64,000 nucleotides of DNA from Eubacterium sp. (GCA_024698585.1 JAILRB010000052.1:20928-84927), one strand, 5' to 3'. Counted from the first letter of the stretch, positions 56,657 through 64,000 are shown. A program made the numbers and translations. Notes: a model not told the origin generated them from the letters alone.

Positions 56657-57519
56657 AAGTGTCGTTGATTATTCCGACGTACAATGGGGAAAAATACCTG
56701 AAAAAACTTCTGAATTGTCTGCTGAATCAAGGGATTTCAGTGGAGATTTTGCTGGTCGATTCCCAATCCACGGATGAAACCGTTGCAGTGGCAAAGAAGT
56801 TTGAAGGACAGGTGCAGGTAATTTCGATTGCAAAGGAGTCCTTTAATCATGGGGCGACAAGGAATATGGCTTTTCGAAAATGCACCGGTGACATTGTGAT
56901 TTTTATGACCCAGGACGCACTGCCGGTCGATAATGGTGCCGTCGAGAGACTGCTTCGTGGATTTTCTTCGGAGGATATTGCGGCAGTTTACGGAAGACAG
57001 ATTCCTTATAAGGAATCACCGGAATATGAAAAAATGACCAGAGCGTTTAATTATCCAGAGAAAAAACGAATCTGGAGAGAAGAAGACATTGAAACCTATG
57101 GTGTGAAATCCTATTTCTTTTCCAACGCATTTGCTGCGTATCGGAGAACCGCATGGGAACAGGTGGGAGGATTTGATGAGCAGATTTTAACCAATGAAGA
57201 TATGCTCATTGCAGCGAAATTTCTTCATCAGGGATTTGCTTTAGCGTATGTACCGGACGCACAGGTATATCACTCTCACAAATTTTCTTTAAGAGAAGAT
57301 TATCGAAGAAATTATAAAATTGGTTATACCATGGAACAATATAAAGAAAGATTATATGGTGCGAATTCCAGTCAGGAAGGAGTTCGTATGGTTCGCTTTG
57401 TAACAGGGAACCTCCTAAAAAAAATGAAATTAATAAATCTGTTTTCTTTTTGCTGCCACGTGTTTGTTCGACTTATGGCAAATAAAATGGGAAAAAGAGC
57501 GTATCGTAAGAAAGCGTGA
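56653..57519 (+). CDS. GT2 glycosyltransferase, rhamnosyltransferase-like
   Basis: 288 residues from a GTG overlapping the ATPase stop. SLIIPTYNGEKYLKKLLNCL, EILLVDSQSTDETV, NHGATRNMAFRKCTGDIVIF and MTQDALP are typical of the RfbN-type rhamnosyltransferase group; FDEQILTNEDMLIAAKFL is the catalytic-base region. dTDP-rhamnose from the rml genes is the likely donor (inference). Confidence 0.83.
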   Translation: MKVSLIIPTYNGEKYLKKLLNCLLNQGISVEILLVDSQSTDETVAVAKKFEGQVQVISIAKESFNHGATRNMAFRKCTGDIVIFMTQDALPVDNGAVERLLRGFSSEDIAAVYGRQIPYKESPEYEKMTRAFNYPEKKRIWREEDIETYGVKSYFFSNAFAAYRRTAWEQVGGFDEQILTNEDMLIAAKFLHQGFALAYVPDAQVYHSHKFSLREDYRRNYKIGYTMEQYKERLYGANSSQEGVRMVRFVTGNLLKKMKLINLFSFCCHVFVRLMANKMGKRAYRKKA

Positions 57520-57531
57520 TAAGGGAAAGAT

Positions 57532-58437
57532 ATGAAGATACTGGTGTTATTATCCACGTATAATGGTGAAAAATATTTACGGGAATTATTGGAAAGCCTG
57601 AAGGCACAAACGGTGGATAATCTGGAAATTTTAGTAAGAGATGATGATTCCAGTGATGGAACGAAAGAAATCCTGGAAGAATACAGTAAACAGGGAAGTC
57701 TTTCCTGGTATGAAGGGAAAAATCTGGGAGCGACGAAAAGTTTTTGGCATCTGTTGCAACATTGTGGTGATGCAGATTATTATGCGTTTTGTGATCAGGA
57801 TGATGTGTGGGATCGTGATAAATTGGAAGCGGCAGTGAAAATGCTTGAAAAAGAAGCAAAGGAACGGCCGATTCTTTATTGTAGTGACGTGCGGGTCGTG
57901 GATGAGAATCTGGAAGTTATGTCGGAAACCATGGTGGTTCCCACACCGATGGATTATCCACACGCATTGGTTCGAAATGTTGCACCGGGATGTACTTATG
58001 TCATGAATCGTGCCGCAAAGGAACTGTTGTGCCAATACGATGCACAAGTGCATGGAATGGAATTGCACGACTGGTTTACCTATCAGGTGACTGCCTGCTT
58101 TGGTAAAGTAATCTATGATGCCACGACACATCTTAGTTATCGGCAGCATCAGGAGAATGAAATCGGTGACATCAGAAACCAGAGAAAACGATGGCTTGGA
58201 AAACTGAAATCTTTTTGGAGTGGACCGATGAAAAACAGTCGGGAGAAGAATGCGCTTCGGTTAGAAACTGTATATGGAGCGCAAATGACGTCAAAAGCCA
58301 AAGAAATCACAGCAATTTTTGCCCATTATCGGGAAGAAAAAAGTTATCGAAAAGCGTTGCGAAATAGAAAGGAATTCCAGCTTTCAGGAGTGGAATCTAT
58401 CTTTTTTAAATTGTTAATTCTATTTCGCCGTCTTTAA
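57532..58437 (+). CDS. GT2 glycosyltransferase
   Basis: 301 residues. ILVLLSTYNGEKYLRELLES, EILVRDDDSSDGT and FCDQDDVWDRDKL are typical of a GT2 group often annotated as alpha-L-Rha or galactosyl transferases in O-antigen loci. AAGGGAAAG lies before the ATG. Second and last transferase of the ABC-linked system; two transferases would give a short repeat such as a disaccharide. Confidence 0.83.
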   Translation: MKILVLLSTYNGEKYLRELLESLKAQTVDNLEILVRDDDSSDGTKEILEEYSKQGSLSWYEGKNLGATKSFWHLLQHCGDADYYAFCDQDDVWDRDKLEAAVKMLEKEAKERPILYCSDVRVVDENLEVMSETMVVPTPMDYPHALVRNVAPGCTYVMNRAAKELLCQYDAQVHGMELHDWFTYQVTACFGKVIYDATTHLSYRQHQENEIGDIRNQRKRWLGKLKSFWSGPMKNSREKNALRLETVYGAQMTSKAKEITAIFAHYREEKSYRKALRNRKEFQLSGVESIFFKLLILFRRL

Positions 58438-58452
58438 TATGAAGGAGAGCAA

Positions 58453-59799
58453 ATGATTAAGAGAAATCAATATATAATAAACCTGATAAATATTGTATTA
58501 GATATCTGTATCATTTTAGGCGTGGGGCTTCTCATCTTACAGGATTTTCAGTGGGAAAAAGTCGGGATTTTCACAGTATGCTTCTGGTTTGCCCTGGCAT
58601 TTCAGGGACTGTATAATACGGATCGTTTCTTTCGACTTCGTCAGAAGGCAATCCGAATTATTTTGGCCGGATTGTTTTCCATGCTGGTATTAAGCCTTTT
58701 GTTTAACAGGACGTTATCCGGGGAAATGAATGGACAATTAACGGCGCTGTTCATAGGAATCACCGTATTGTTGAATTTAAAGTATATTTTCATGCGAATG
58801 TTAGTAATTATCATTCGTTCCAAAGGATGGAATATCAGACACTGTGCAGTCGTGGGAACCGGACCAATTGCCATAAAATATGCGAAACAGGTGAAGCAGA
58901 AGAAAGGTTTGGGATATCAGATTTATGGTTTCATTGGGGAGAAGAACGAAAAACTTTCGGAACCGTTAATTTGCGGATACGATGGATTGGAAGAGTTCCT
59001 TTATCACACGGAAGTGGATGAAGTGGTGATTGCATTGGAATCAAAAGAAGCTTCTCTGGTGCATGATGTGATTCTCCAATGTGAACGAAATGGGATTCGC
59101 TATAGCATTATGTTAGCTACCATGCTGAGCGATTTTGAAAATATGGAAATTAAAAGAATGGGAAGCAGCCAGTTGCTGGCTCCGACTAATGGACGTCTGG
59201 ACAATATGGGATGGCTGGCACTGAAGCGTTTTTGGGATATTGTATTCAGTTTCTTTGGAATCATTGTACTAAGCCCGTTAATGCTTATTATTGCCATTGG
59301 AATTAAACTGTCCGGTCCGGGAAACGTTCTCTTCCGTCAGGAACGTGTGGGATATCACAGAAGAACCTTTTCCATGCTGAAATTTCGAAGCATGGTGCCA
59401 AATGAAGAAGAAGACTCCCAGTGGTCAGGAAAAGAAGATTCCCGGAGGACGACCTGGGGAAAATTTATTCGTAAATGCAGTCTGGATGAATTACCACAGT
59501 TATTTAATGTTCTTTCCGGATCCATGAGCTTGATTGGTCCGCGACCGGAAATTCCGTTTTATGTGGATCATTTCCGGAAGACCGTTCCCGGATACATGCA
59601 TCGACATCAGGTTCGCCCGGGAATTACAGGATGGGCTCAGATTCATGGGTTCCGTGGAGATACCAGTATTGAGGAGCGAGTTGTCTATGACCTATGGTAC
59701 ATTAAAAACTGGACTCCTTGGCTGGACATTCGGATTTTCTTCCAAACCATTTTTGGAGGAATGATTAACGATGAGCAAATAATCAATCGCAAGAAGTAA
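58453..59799 (+). CDS. Second initiating phosphotransferase (undecaprenyl-phosphate glucose phosphotransferase, WcaJ-like)
   Basis: 448 residues. Four N-terminal membrane segments, a CoA-binding-like domain (HCAVVGTGPIAIKYAKQV), a further segment (DIVFSFFGIIVLSPLMLII) and the catalytic domain: FRQERVGYHRRTFSMLKFRS, SLDELPQLFNVLSGSMSLIG, PRPEIPFYVDHFRKTVPGYM, RPGITGWAQIHGFRGDTSI. The last motifs match WcaJ-type enzymes using UDP-glucose. A second initiating enzyme, different from the one at 20315, supports two separate polymers in the island. Confidence 0.9.
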   Translation: MIKRNQYIINLINIVLDICIILGVGLLILQDFQWEKVGIFTVCFWFALAFQGLYNTDRFFRLRQKAIRIILAGLFSMLVLSLLFNRTLSGEMNGQLTALFIGITVLLNLKYIFMRMLVIIIRSKGWNIRHCAVVGTGPIAIKYAKQVKQKKGLGYQIYGFIGEKNEKLSEPLICGYDGLEEFLYHTEVDEVVIALESKEASLVHDVILQCERNGIRYSIMLATMLSDFENMEIKRMGSSQLLAPTNGRLDNMGWLALKRFWDIVFSFFGIIVLSPLMLIIAIGIKLSGPGNVLFRQERVGYHRRTFSMLKFRSMVPNEEEDSQWSGKEDSRRTTWGKFIRKCSLDELPQLFNVLSGSMSLIGPRPEIPFYVDHFRKTVPGYMHRHQVRPGITGWAQIHGFRGDTSIEERVVYDLWYIKNWTPWLDIRIFFQTIFGGMINDEQIINRKK

Positions 59800-59812
59800 G
59801 AGGGAAAGTTCG

Positions 59813-61252
59813 TTGAACAAAAAACAGTTGATACATTTAAAAGAATTATATATGAAATATGTGTATCCGGTTTCTGCAATGTATGCCACCATATTTTTCG
59901 TTGTATTTTATTTATGTAATTACATGAATTATGGATTGGACTGGTGGATGACGGGAACAAAAACGCTTCGACAGATTGCGTTTTACTGTTGCATTCTGAC
60001 AGTGGTAGGGATTCTTGTCAGTAAGAAATGTCTTGAGATGAAACTATTGCTGGGGTATTTTTGCTGGATTGTGATTTCCCGTGTAGCATTGGGAGATTTA
60101 ATTTTACACCAGGTCAGGAATGGAAACTGGATGGCAGTCAGCAGTTGCTGGGGACTGATGCTTTGTGCTTTTTTAGGGAGCAGTATTTATTTTACCCAAA
60201 AACAAAGAAGGTTATTTGTGAGCATCTTGACGATCATTTTGGTTGGTATGTTGAGTGTCTGGGCGGTGATTGCAATTCCTACAGCGATTGGGGGAAAACC
60301 TTTGGTAGGACAACACAACATCTTCTTAGGGGCTGAGTACACTACCCCCCCATTGGTGTATATTTCCTTTTTCCGAATGCATCGAAATATTTCGGCGACA
60401 TTCTTTGTGTGTACCTTAGGGTTGAGCTTCTATCAAAGTGTGATGACAAAAAAACTGTTCTGGAAAATCATTACTGCAATATTCCTGCCACTTAGCTTTA
60501 TTGCAGTGGCATTGCAACACAGTCGGTCTAATTATCTGACCTATGCCGTTGTTGTTTCTTTGGTGGCAATGTTGCTTGTAGGTGGACGAATTCGGATAGA
60601 ATCAACTTTAATTAAGGCAGTGGTGTGTCTCGTATTAACCGGTGCCTGTGTCGTTGCCGTATACGCAGGATTTCATTTATGCAATGAAGGAGTGCTGCGG
60701 TTATCTACAGAAGTTCAAAGCAATGTTGAAACTCCGGCAGGAGAAGAACCGAATCTTCCGCAAGGGCAAAATGCCTCCGCGCAACTGACCAGGATTTCAG
60801 ACAGCAGAGACACGTTAAAGGATTCCGCAACTTTGAATCATAGAAGCGGGGTCTGGAAAGCCGCATTGAAAACATTGAAAGAAAATCCTAAGATTCTCTT
60901 CCTGGGACAACCGGAAGAAACCATGATGGATTTGGTGAATGAAAAGATAGATAGTCCGGTAAATCATATGCACAATTTGTTTTTCCAACAGCTCATGTTT
61001 GTGGGACTTCCGGGACTGATTCTGATTTTGGGATTCTTAGGCGCATTGGGAAAAAGAGTCGTTGATTGCTTCCGAAATCAGAGAAAGAAGGAAATGTTTG
61101 TGCTTCCGGTCACGTTAGCTGGATTGATGGTTTACGGAGTATTTGAACCGCTCCTGTTTCCGATGAATGCGTTGGCATCCACAATGTTTATGATTCAGGC
61201 CGGATTATTGATAGCAGATTGCAAGTCTGTGGAAACGGCGCAAGAAAATTAG
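59813..61252 (+). CDS. O-antigen ligase/polymerase-type membrane protein
   Basis: 479 residues, about eleven membrane segments and a large extracytoplasmic loop (about 300-390) with NPKILFLGQPEET and DSPVNHMHNLFFQQLMFVGLPG; the His-rich NHMHN is the usual site of the Wzy_C/WaaL group. TTG start at 59813 with AGAGGGAAAG upstream, 13 nt after the previous gene. A polymerase or ligase next to an ABC exporter is unexpected, since ABC-exported chains are normally completed inside. It may ligate the exported chain, or polymerise a product of the WcaJ-type enzyme. Confidence 0.72.
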   Translation: MNKKQLIHLKELYMKYVYPVSAMYATIFFVVFYLCNYMNYGLDWWMTGTKTLRQIAFYCCILTVVGILVSKKCLEMKLLLGYFCWIVISRVALGDLILHQVRNGNWMAVSSCWGLMLCAFLGSSIYFTQKQRRLFVSILTIILVGMLSVWAVIAIPTAIGGKPLVGQHNIFLGAEYTTPPLVYISFFRMHRNISATFFVCTLGLSFYQSVMTKKLFWKIITAIFLPLSFIAVALQHSRSNYLTYAVVVSLVAMLLVGGRIRIESTLIKAVVCLVLTGACVVAVYAGFHLCNEGVLRLSTEVQSNVETPAGEEPNLPQGQNASAQLTRISDSRDTLKDSATLNHRSGVWKAALKTLKENPKILFLGQPEETMMDLVNEKIDSPVNHMHNLFFQQLMFVGLPGLILILGFLGALGKRVVDCFRNQRKKEMFVLPVTLAGLMVYGVFEPLLFPMNALASTMFMIQAGLLIADCKSVETAQEN

Positions 61253-61256
61253 AGAA

Positions 61257-61286
61257 TGAATATTTTTACAATTCCTCCACATACTA
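61257..61286 (+). promoter_or_regulatory. spoVT: Sigma-G promoter of spoVT
   Basis: -35 TGAATA (61257-61262), 17-nt spacer, -10 CATACTA (61280-61286): a full match to the forespore sigma-G consensus. The start point would be near 61293, inside the loop of the hairpin at 61273-61319. In Bacillus spoVT is a known sigma-G gene, which agrees. Confidence 0.8.
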
Positions 61287-61319
61287 AAGCTATATCAATT
61301 TAGTATGGGAGGATTTTTT
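61273..61319 (+). terminator. Terminator of the polysaccharide island that also covers the spoVT ribosome binding site
   Basis: Stem of 6 bp plus 9 bp with one bulged A: TCCTCC-A-CATACTAAA (61273-61288) pairs with TTTAGTATG-GGAGGA (61299-61313), 10-nt loop, then TTTTTT and at once the spoVT ATG. The GGGAGG of the 3' arm is the spoVT ribosome binding site, and the 5' arm contains the sigma-G -10. Read-through RNA would fold; RNA begun at the sigma-G start would lack the 5' arm. Confidence 0.8.
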
Positions 61320-61868
61320 ATGAAAGCAACGGGGATTGTGCGGAGGATTGATGATTTGGGAAGAATCGTTGTTCCGAAGGAAATTCGCAGGACTTTGAGA
61401 GTGCGGGAAGGTGATCCCATGGAAATATATACGAATCATCAGGGAGAAATCATTCTAAAAAAATATTCTCCGATTGGGGAGATTGACAGCTTTGCAAAAC
61501 AGTATGCAGAAAGCCTTGCCCAGGTTTCCGGATACAAAATTGTCATTAGTGACAGGGATCAGATTATTGCCGTGGCGGGTGGTGCCAAAAAAAATCTGTT
61601 AGGAAAGGATATCAGTCAGGAATTGGAGCAACTGATGAGTGAAAGAGATGTGTTAACAACCGCAGGAGGTGTTTCAAAAAGTATTGCTGTGGCAGAAGGG
61701 GAAGATGCCCCGAAGGGAGGACAAGTGATTTATCCAATTATTTGTGAAGGGGATATCATTGGAAGCGTGGTAATCATTGCGAAAGAAGACGGCCAGGAAG
61801 TGACCATTACGGAGCAAAAACTAGCCGGTGTGGCTGCGACATTTTTAGGAAGACAAATGGAAGCCTGA
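61320..61868 (+). CDS. spoVT: Stage V sporulation protein T (AbrB-type regulator)
   Basis: 182 residues from the ATG at 61320 with GGGAGG 7 nt upstream. N-terminal AbrB swapped-hairpin DNA-binding domain KATGIVRRIDDLGRIVVPKE and a C-terminal GAF domain (about 55-180). SpoVT is made in the forespore under sigma-G and adjusts sigma-G target genes. The five upstream codons in the open frame belong to the hairpin and are rejected as start. Confidence 0.96.
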   Translation: MKATGIVRRIDDLGRIVVPKEIRRTLRVREGDPMEIYTNHQGEIILKKYSPIGEIDSFAKQYAESLAQVSGYKIVISDRDQIIAVAGGAKKNLLGKDISQELEQLMSERDVLTTAGGVSKSIAVAEGEDAPKGGQVIYPIICEGDIIGSVVIIAKEDGQEVTITEQKLAGVAATFLGRQMEA

Positions 61869-61966
61869 AACAGGAAAAAACACATTTTCATAGGATGAAT
61901 GAAGAGGGCTGAATCCCTTTAAAATAGCCATTTTTCCTTGACAAAAACTGGCAAATGGAGTATAAA
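61869..61966 (+). promoter_or_regulatory. hup promoter region
   Basis: -35 TTGACA (61938-61943, perfect), 17-nt spacer, -10 TATAAA (61961-61966); strong housekeeping promoter as expected for HU. The stretch before it (61869-61937) shows only a weak hairpin, so spoVT transcripts may run on. Leader of about 50 nt with AAGGAGG before the hup ATG. Confidence 0.82.
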
Positions 61967-62022
61967 CTTATATAGATACGCGAGGAAACAGGTATCGTGA
62001 AATTTTCAAGGAGGATATTATA

Positions 62023-62295
62023 ATGAACAAGACAGAATTCGTAGCAGCTATCGCAGAAGAAGCTGGAATTACAAAGGCTGATGCTGATAAGGCAGTAAAG
62101 GCATTCGCAACAGTTGTTGAAGAACAGTTAAAGAAGGGTGAAAAGATTTCTTTAGTAGGATTTGGAACATTCGAATCAGTTGCAAGACCAGAACGTCAGG
62201 GTGTTAATCCTGCAACAAAGGAAAAAATCACTATTGCAGCAGCAAACGTACCTAAGTTCAAAGCTGGTGCAGCATTAAAGAAAGCTTTAAACTAA
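62023..62295 (+). CDS. hup: HU-family DNA-binding protein
   Basis: 90 residues, full length. [40 protein letters not shown] and the DNA-arm [20 protein letters not shown] are diagnostic. Nucleoid protein that bends DNA. Single-gene unit with a strong promoter and its own terminator; codon choice is that of a highly expressed gene. Confidence 0.97.
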   Translation: MNKTEFVAAIAEEAGITKADADKAVKAFATVVEEQLKKGEKISLVGFGTFESVARPERQGVNPATKEKITIAAANVPKFKAGAALKKALN

Positions 62296-62321
62296 TTTAA
62301 AGTGGATAAATTATGAAACTG

Positions 62322-62357
62322 AAAGAACTGTTACTTTTGTGACAGTTCTTTTTCTTT
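62322..62357 (+). terminator. Intrinsic terminator after hup
   Basis: 10-bp stem AAAGAACTGT / ACAGTTCTTT extended by AC/GT, small loop, then TTCTTT. Confidence 0.85.
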
Positions 62358-62383
62358 GGTAGAGACGAGGAGAAGGAGCATTT

Positions 62384-62629
62384 ATGAGAATTGATAAATA
62401 TTTAAAGGTGTCCCGAATCATTAAGAGAAGAACCGTTGCCAATGAAGCTTGTGATGCGGGCAGAGTATTGGTCAATGGAAATGTGGTTAAGGCATCTTAT
62501 GATGTGAAAGTAAATGACATTATCGAAATACAGTTTGGACAGCGGACGGTGAAGGTTAAAGTATTAAACCTGAATGAAACCGTGAAAAAGGAAGCGGCAG
62601 CGGAAATGTATGAAGATTTAAGTGAATAA
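62384..62629 (+). CDS. rqcP: RqcP/YabO, S4-domain ribosome-quality-control protein
   Basis: 81 residues, one S4 RNA-binding domain: [40 protein letters not shown]. In Bacillus YabO (RqcP) works with RqcH to add alanine tails on stalled 50S subunits and lies just before yabP, as here. GGAG lies before the ATG. Confidence 0.93.
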   Translation: MRIDKYLKVSRIIKRRTVANEACDAGRVLVNGNVVKASYDVKVNDIIEIQFGQRTVKVKVLNLNETVKKEAAAEMYEDLSE

Positions 62630-62688
62630 ATGTTATAGAATCTGAAGCGTTCACATAGAATAGAAGAAAGAATCCGTTGAGGAAACTG

Positions 62689-62970
62689 ATGGAAAACAAG
62701 GAAAGTGGTCTACATAAAATTAAAATCGATCAACGAAAGTGTGCGGACATTTCCGGGGTATGTGACGTGGAATCCTTTGACTTAAAGCATATCCTGCTGG
62801 AAACCAATATGGGAATGTTGGAAATCAAGGGAGAGGATCTGAAGGTGAAAAAGGTAAGTCTGGATTCGGGAGAATTTCGGGTGTGCGGTCGCATCAACAG
62901 TTTTCAATACTTTGACACAAAGGATTATCGGAAAAAAGGAAAATCACTGCTTAAGAAAGCCTTTCGTTGA
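62689..62970 (+). CDS. yabP: Sporulation protein YabP
   Basis: 93 residues from the ATG at 62689 (GAGG 6 nt upstream; the TTG at 62677 overlaps that site). GVCDVESFDLKHILLETNMG and LEIKGEDLKVKKVSLDSGEF fit the YabP family. YabP and YabQ are sporulation proteins; YabQ is needed for cortex assembly. A TGATG overlap couples it to yabQ. Confidence 0.92.
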   Translation: MENKESGLHKIKIDQRKCADISGVCDVESFDLKHILLETNMGMLEIKGEDLKVKKVSLDSGEFRVCGRINSFQYFDTKDYRKKGKSLLKKAFR

Positions 62971-63383
62971 TGACGGCGCAGATTGGTCAGGAAATCCAGT
63001 TATTGCTGGTTAGTGCGTATGCCGGCATAATTCTGGGAATTTCCTATGATTTGATTCGTGTCTTCAGACGGGTGAAACCGGCATCATTGATTCGAAGTTT
63101 TTTAGAAGACCTGATTTTTTGGACGGTGGCTTCCATTTATTTTTTTCATGTTTTTCTAAAGTATAATCACGGGACTCCGCGTTATTATGGAGTGGGAATG
63201 ATGGCATGCACCATGTTGCTGTATGAATGGTTTTTGGGGAAACGTTTGGTTTTGTGGGTTTCGAAAACCGTCAGAAGAATTCTGTTGATTCTCTTAAAAC
63301 CATTGAAAAAATACCTGAATGGCTTTAAACTGTTAAGTAGGAAAGTGAAAAATAGATTGTTGAAATTAGTAAAAGGTGAATAG
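62970..63383 (+). CDS. yabQ: Spore cortex protein YabQ
   Basis: 137 residues from the ATG at 62970, overlapping the yabP stop. Three to four membrane segments: QIGQEIQLLLVSAYAGIILG, LEDLIFWTVASIYFFHVFL, then a basic tail (VSKTVRRILLILLKPLKKYL). The placement and pattern are those of YabQ, which sits in the forespore outer membrane and is required for the spore cortex. Confidence 0.92.
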   Translation: MTAQIGQEIQLLLVSAYAGIILGISYDLIRVFRRVKPASLIRSFLEDLIFWTVASIYFFHVFLKYNHGTPRYYGVGMMACTMLLYEWFLGKRLVLWVSKTVRRILLILLKPLKKYLNGFKLLSRKVKNRLLKLVKGE

Positions 63384-63384
63384 A

Positions 63385-63858
63385 ATGACGTCTGATAACA
63401 GAGGAAGAAGCAGAAGGACGGCGAGTACGAGAAGTCACAGAGACTTGCAAAGACCTGCTTCACAAAATAGAAACAGAAGAAGTGTGGAACATAGAGCTTC
63501 ACAGCGTAGCAGTGCACGGGCTGTTCCGGCAGGAACAGAGAGAAGAACTTCAACGAAGCGATTGGATATGATTCGAAGAAAACGAATCAAAAATCGTCGT
63601 ATGATTTTATCCGTCAGTATTGTGGCTTTTCTGTTTTGTGTTGTGTTAGGAATCCAGATGATTCAAAAATATAACACGCTGATGGAATTGAGAGAACAGG
63701 AGCATAAATTACAGGAGCAGTATCAGGCAGAACTGGAGTTATCCCAGGAGTTGAAGGATAAAGAGGCTTATGTGAAAACGGATGAGTATGTGGAAGAAAT
63801 GGCCAGACGTCTTGGGTTGCTATATCCGAATGAAATAATTTTCAAAGCAGATAAATAA
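63385..63858 (+). CDS. divIC: DivIC/FtsB-type septum formation initiator
   Basis: 157 residues from the ATG at 63385 (AAAGGTG 6 nt upstream; GTG at 63376 rejected). A long Arg/Ser-rich cytoplasmic start (about 75 residues, for example RGRSRRTASTRSHRDLQRPA), one membrane segment (ILSVSIVAFLFCVVLGIQM), a short coiled coil and the C-terminal EYVEEMARRLGLLYPNEIIF typical of the DivIC/FtsB family. It is part of the division complex with FtsL and DivIB. The basic N-terminal tail is longer than in Bacillus DivIC. Confidence 0.9.
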   Translation: MTSDNRGRSRRTASTRSHRDLQRPASQNRNRRSVEHRASQRSSARAVPAGTERRTSTKRLDMIRRKRIKNRRMILSVSIVAFLFCVVLGIQMIQKYNTLMELREQEHKLQEQYQAELELSQELKDKEAYVKTDEYVEEMARRLGLLYPNEIIFKADK

Positions 63859-63892
63859 GAAAAAAGGGGCTGTAAAAAAAGTCCCCTAACAG

Positions 63893-63929
63893 AAAAACGG
63901 CTATGAGCTCGCGCTCATAGCCGTTTTTT
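63893..63929. terminator. Strong hairpin at the IS left end
   Basis: 16-bp perfect stem AAAAACGGCTATGAGC / GCTCATAGCCGTTTTT with TCGC loop and T run on both strands. It acts as terminator for divIC and would block read-through into the transposase, a common feature of IS ends. Confidence 0.9.
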
Positions 63930-63942
63930 GATATAATTAATT

Positions 63943-64000
63943 ATGCTACTAAATAAAAATATCAATGATAATTATACAGCACGTCAGCTAAAATTACCAT
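63943..64000 (+). CDS. IS1182-family transposase, N-terminal fragment
   Basis: Only 19 codons are visible: MLLNKNINDNYTARQLKLP, matching the start of IS1182-type DDE transposases (N-terminal Q-L-x-L-P motif before the DUF772 domain). TATAAT at 63932-63937 would serve as -10 just ahead. The rest lies beyond the window, so intact or broken state cannot be judged. Confidence 0.55.
   Translation, partial: MLLNKNINDNYTARQLKLP

Larger units (their letters stand above)
63866..64000 (+). mobile_element. Left end of an IS1182-like insertion sequence (cut by window end)
   Basis: Just after divIC, GGGGCTGT begins a likely terminal region, with CCCCT closing a small hairpin at 63865-63887, then a strong hairpin and a transposase start. 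This is the layout of IS1182-family ends as I know them. The other end lies outside the window, so the borders are not proven. Confidence 0.55.

Noticed and set aside
57631..58149. Leftward open frame of 172 codons
   Set aside because: Antisense to a GT2 gene with intact DXD and other motifs; no start signal.
1..64000. tRNA, rRNA or other structured RNA genes
   Set aside because: No cloverleaf, rRNA stretch, T-box or riboswitch core could be recognised by reading both strands; a covariance-model search would be needed to exclude small RNAs.

Overview
The window looks like the chromosome of a spore-forming Lachnospiraceae-type Firmicute (Clostridia). Evidence for this: roughly 40% GC by eye, strong AGGAGG-type ribosome binding sites, sporulation genes (spoVG, spoVT, yabP, yabQ), a GlgC/GlgD pair, a 390-residue Prs and an HU gene. 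The backbone order prs ... spoVG ... pth-mfd ... spoVT ... rqcP-yabP-yabQ-divIC matches the well-known Bacillus subtilis neighbourhood, with clade-specific genes between.

Layout. 1-830: end of an SMC/YhaN-like ATPase. 863-4316: leftward operon dnaD-like / dnaI-like helicase loader / prs. 4475-6032: murC, leftward. 6170-9018: glgC-glgD-spoVG, rightward. 9169-12835: a large secreted beta-helix protein. 13085-14530: an AT-rich orphan membrane (GT-C-like) protein. 14762-19587: pth-mfd-lipoprotein. 19589-20062: small zinc-ribbon membrane protein, leftward. 20315-61252: a 41-kb surface-polysaccharide island. 61257-63858: spoVT, hup, rqcP-yabP-yabQ-divIC. 63866-64000: left end of an IS1182-like insertion sequence cut by the window edge.

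The island appears to hold two polymer systems. The first (20315-52469) looks Wzx/Wzy-dependent. It has a galactose-type initiating phosphotransferase, eight glycosyltransferases, Wzy, Wzx, sugar-modifying genes (ATP-grasp, formyltransferase, PLP lyase-like, DegT aminotransferase, Gfo/Idh reductase, NDP-hexose 2,3-dehydratase), the full dTDP-rhamnose set rmlA-D-B-C, two Wzz/tyrosine-kinase fusions and two exported Ig-like proteins. RmlB product plus the 2,3-dehydratase, ketoreductase, aminotransferase and formyltransferase suggests an N-formylated 2,4,6-trideoxy-4-amino sugar in the repeat unit. The second (55118-61252) has a Wzm/Wzt-type ABC exporter, two GT2 enzymes, a second initiating phosphotransferase and an O-antigen ligase/polymerase-like protein. 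Between them sit an Lrp/AsnC regulator, a DUF1113-type membrane protein and argF.

Most notable points: (1) a textbook sigma-G promoter inside the terminator hairpin ahead of spoVT, so that read-through RNA would hide the spoVT ribosome binding site while sporulation RNA would not; (2) a second BY-kinase with degraded Walker A' and B motifs and a tail of about 23 tyrosines, next to an intact kinase with almost no tyrosine tail; (3) the deoxy-amino-sugar module; (4) a nucleotidyltransferase-kinase fusion; (5) six Ig-like repeats with an exact 288-bp period. All functions are read from sequence motifs; no database search was possible.
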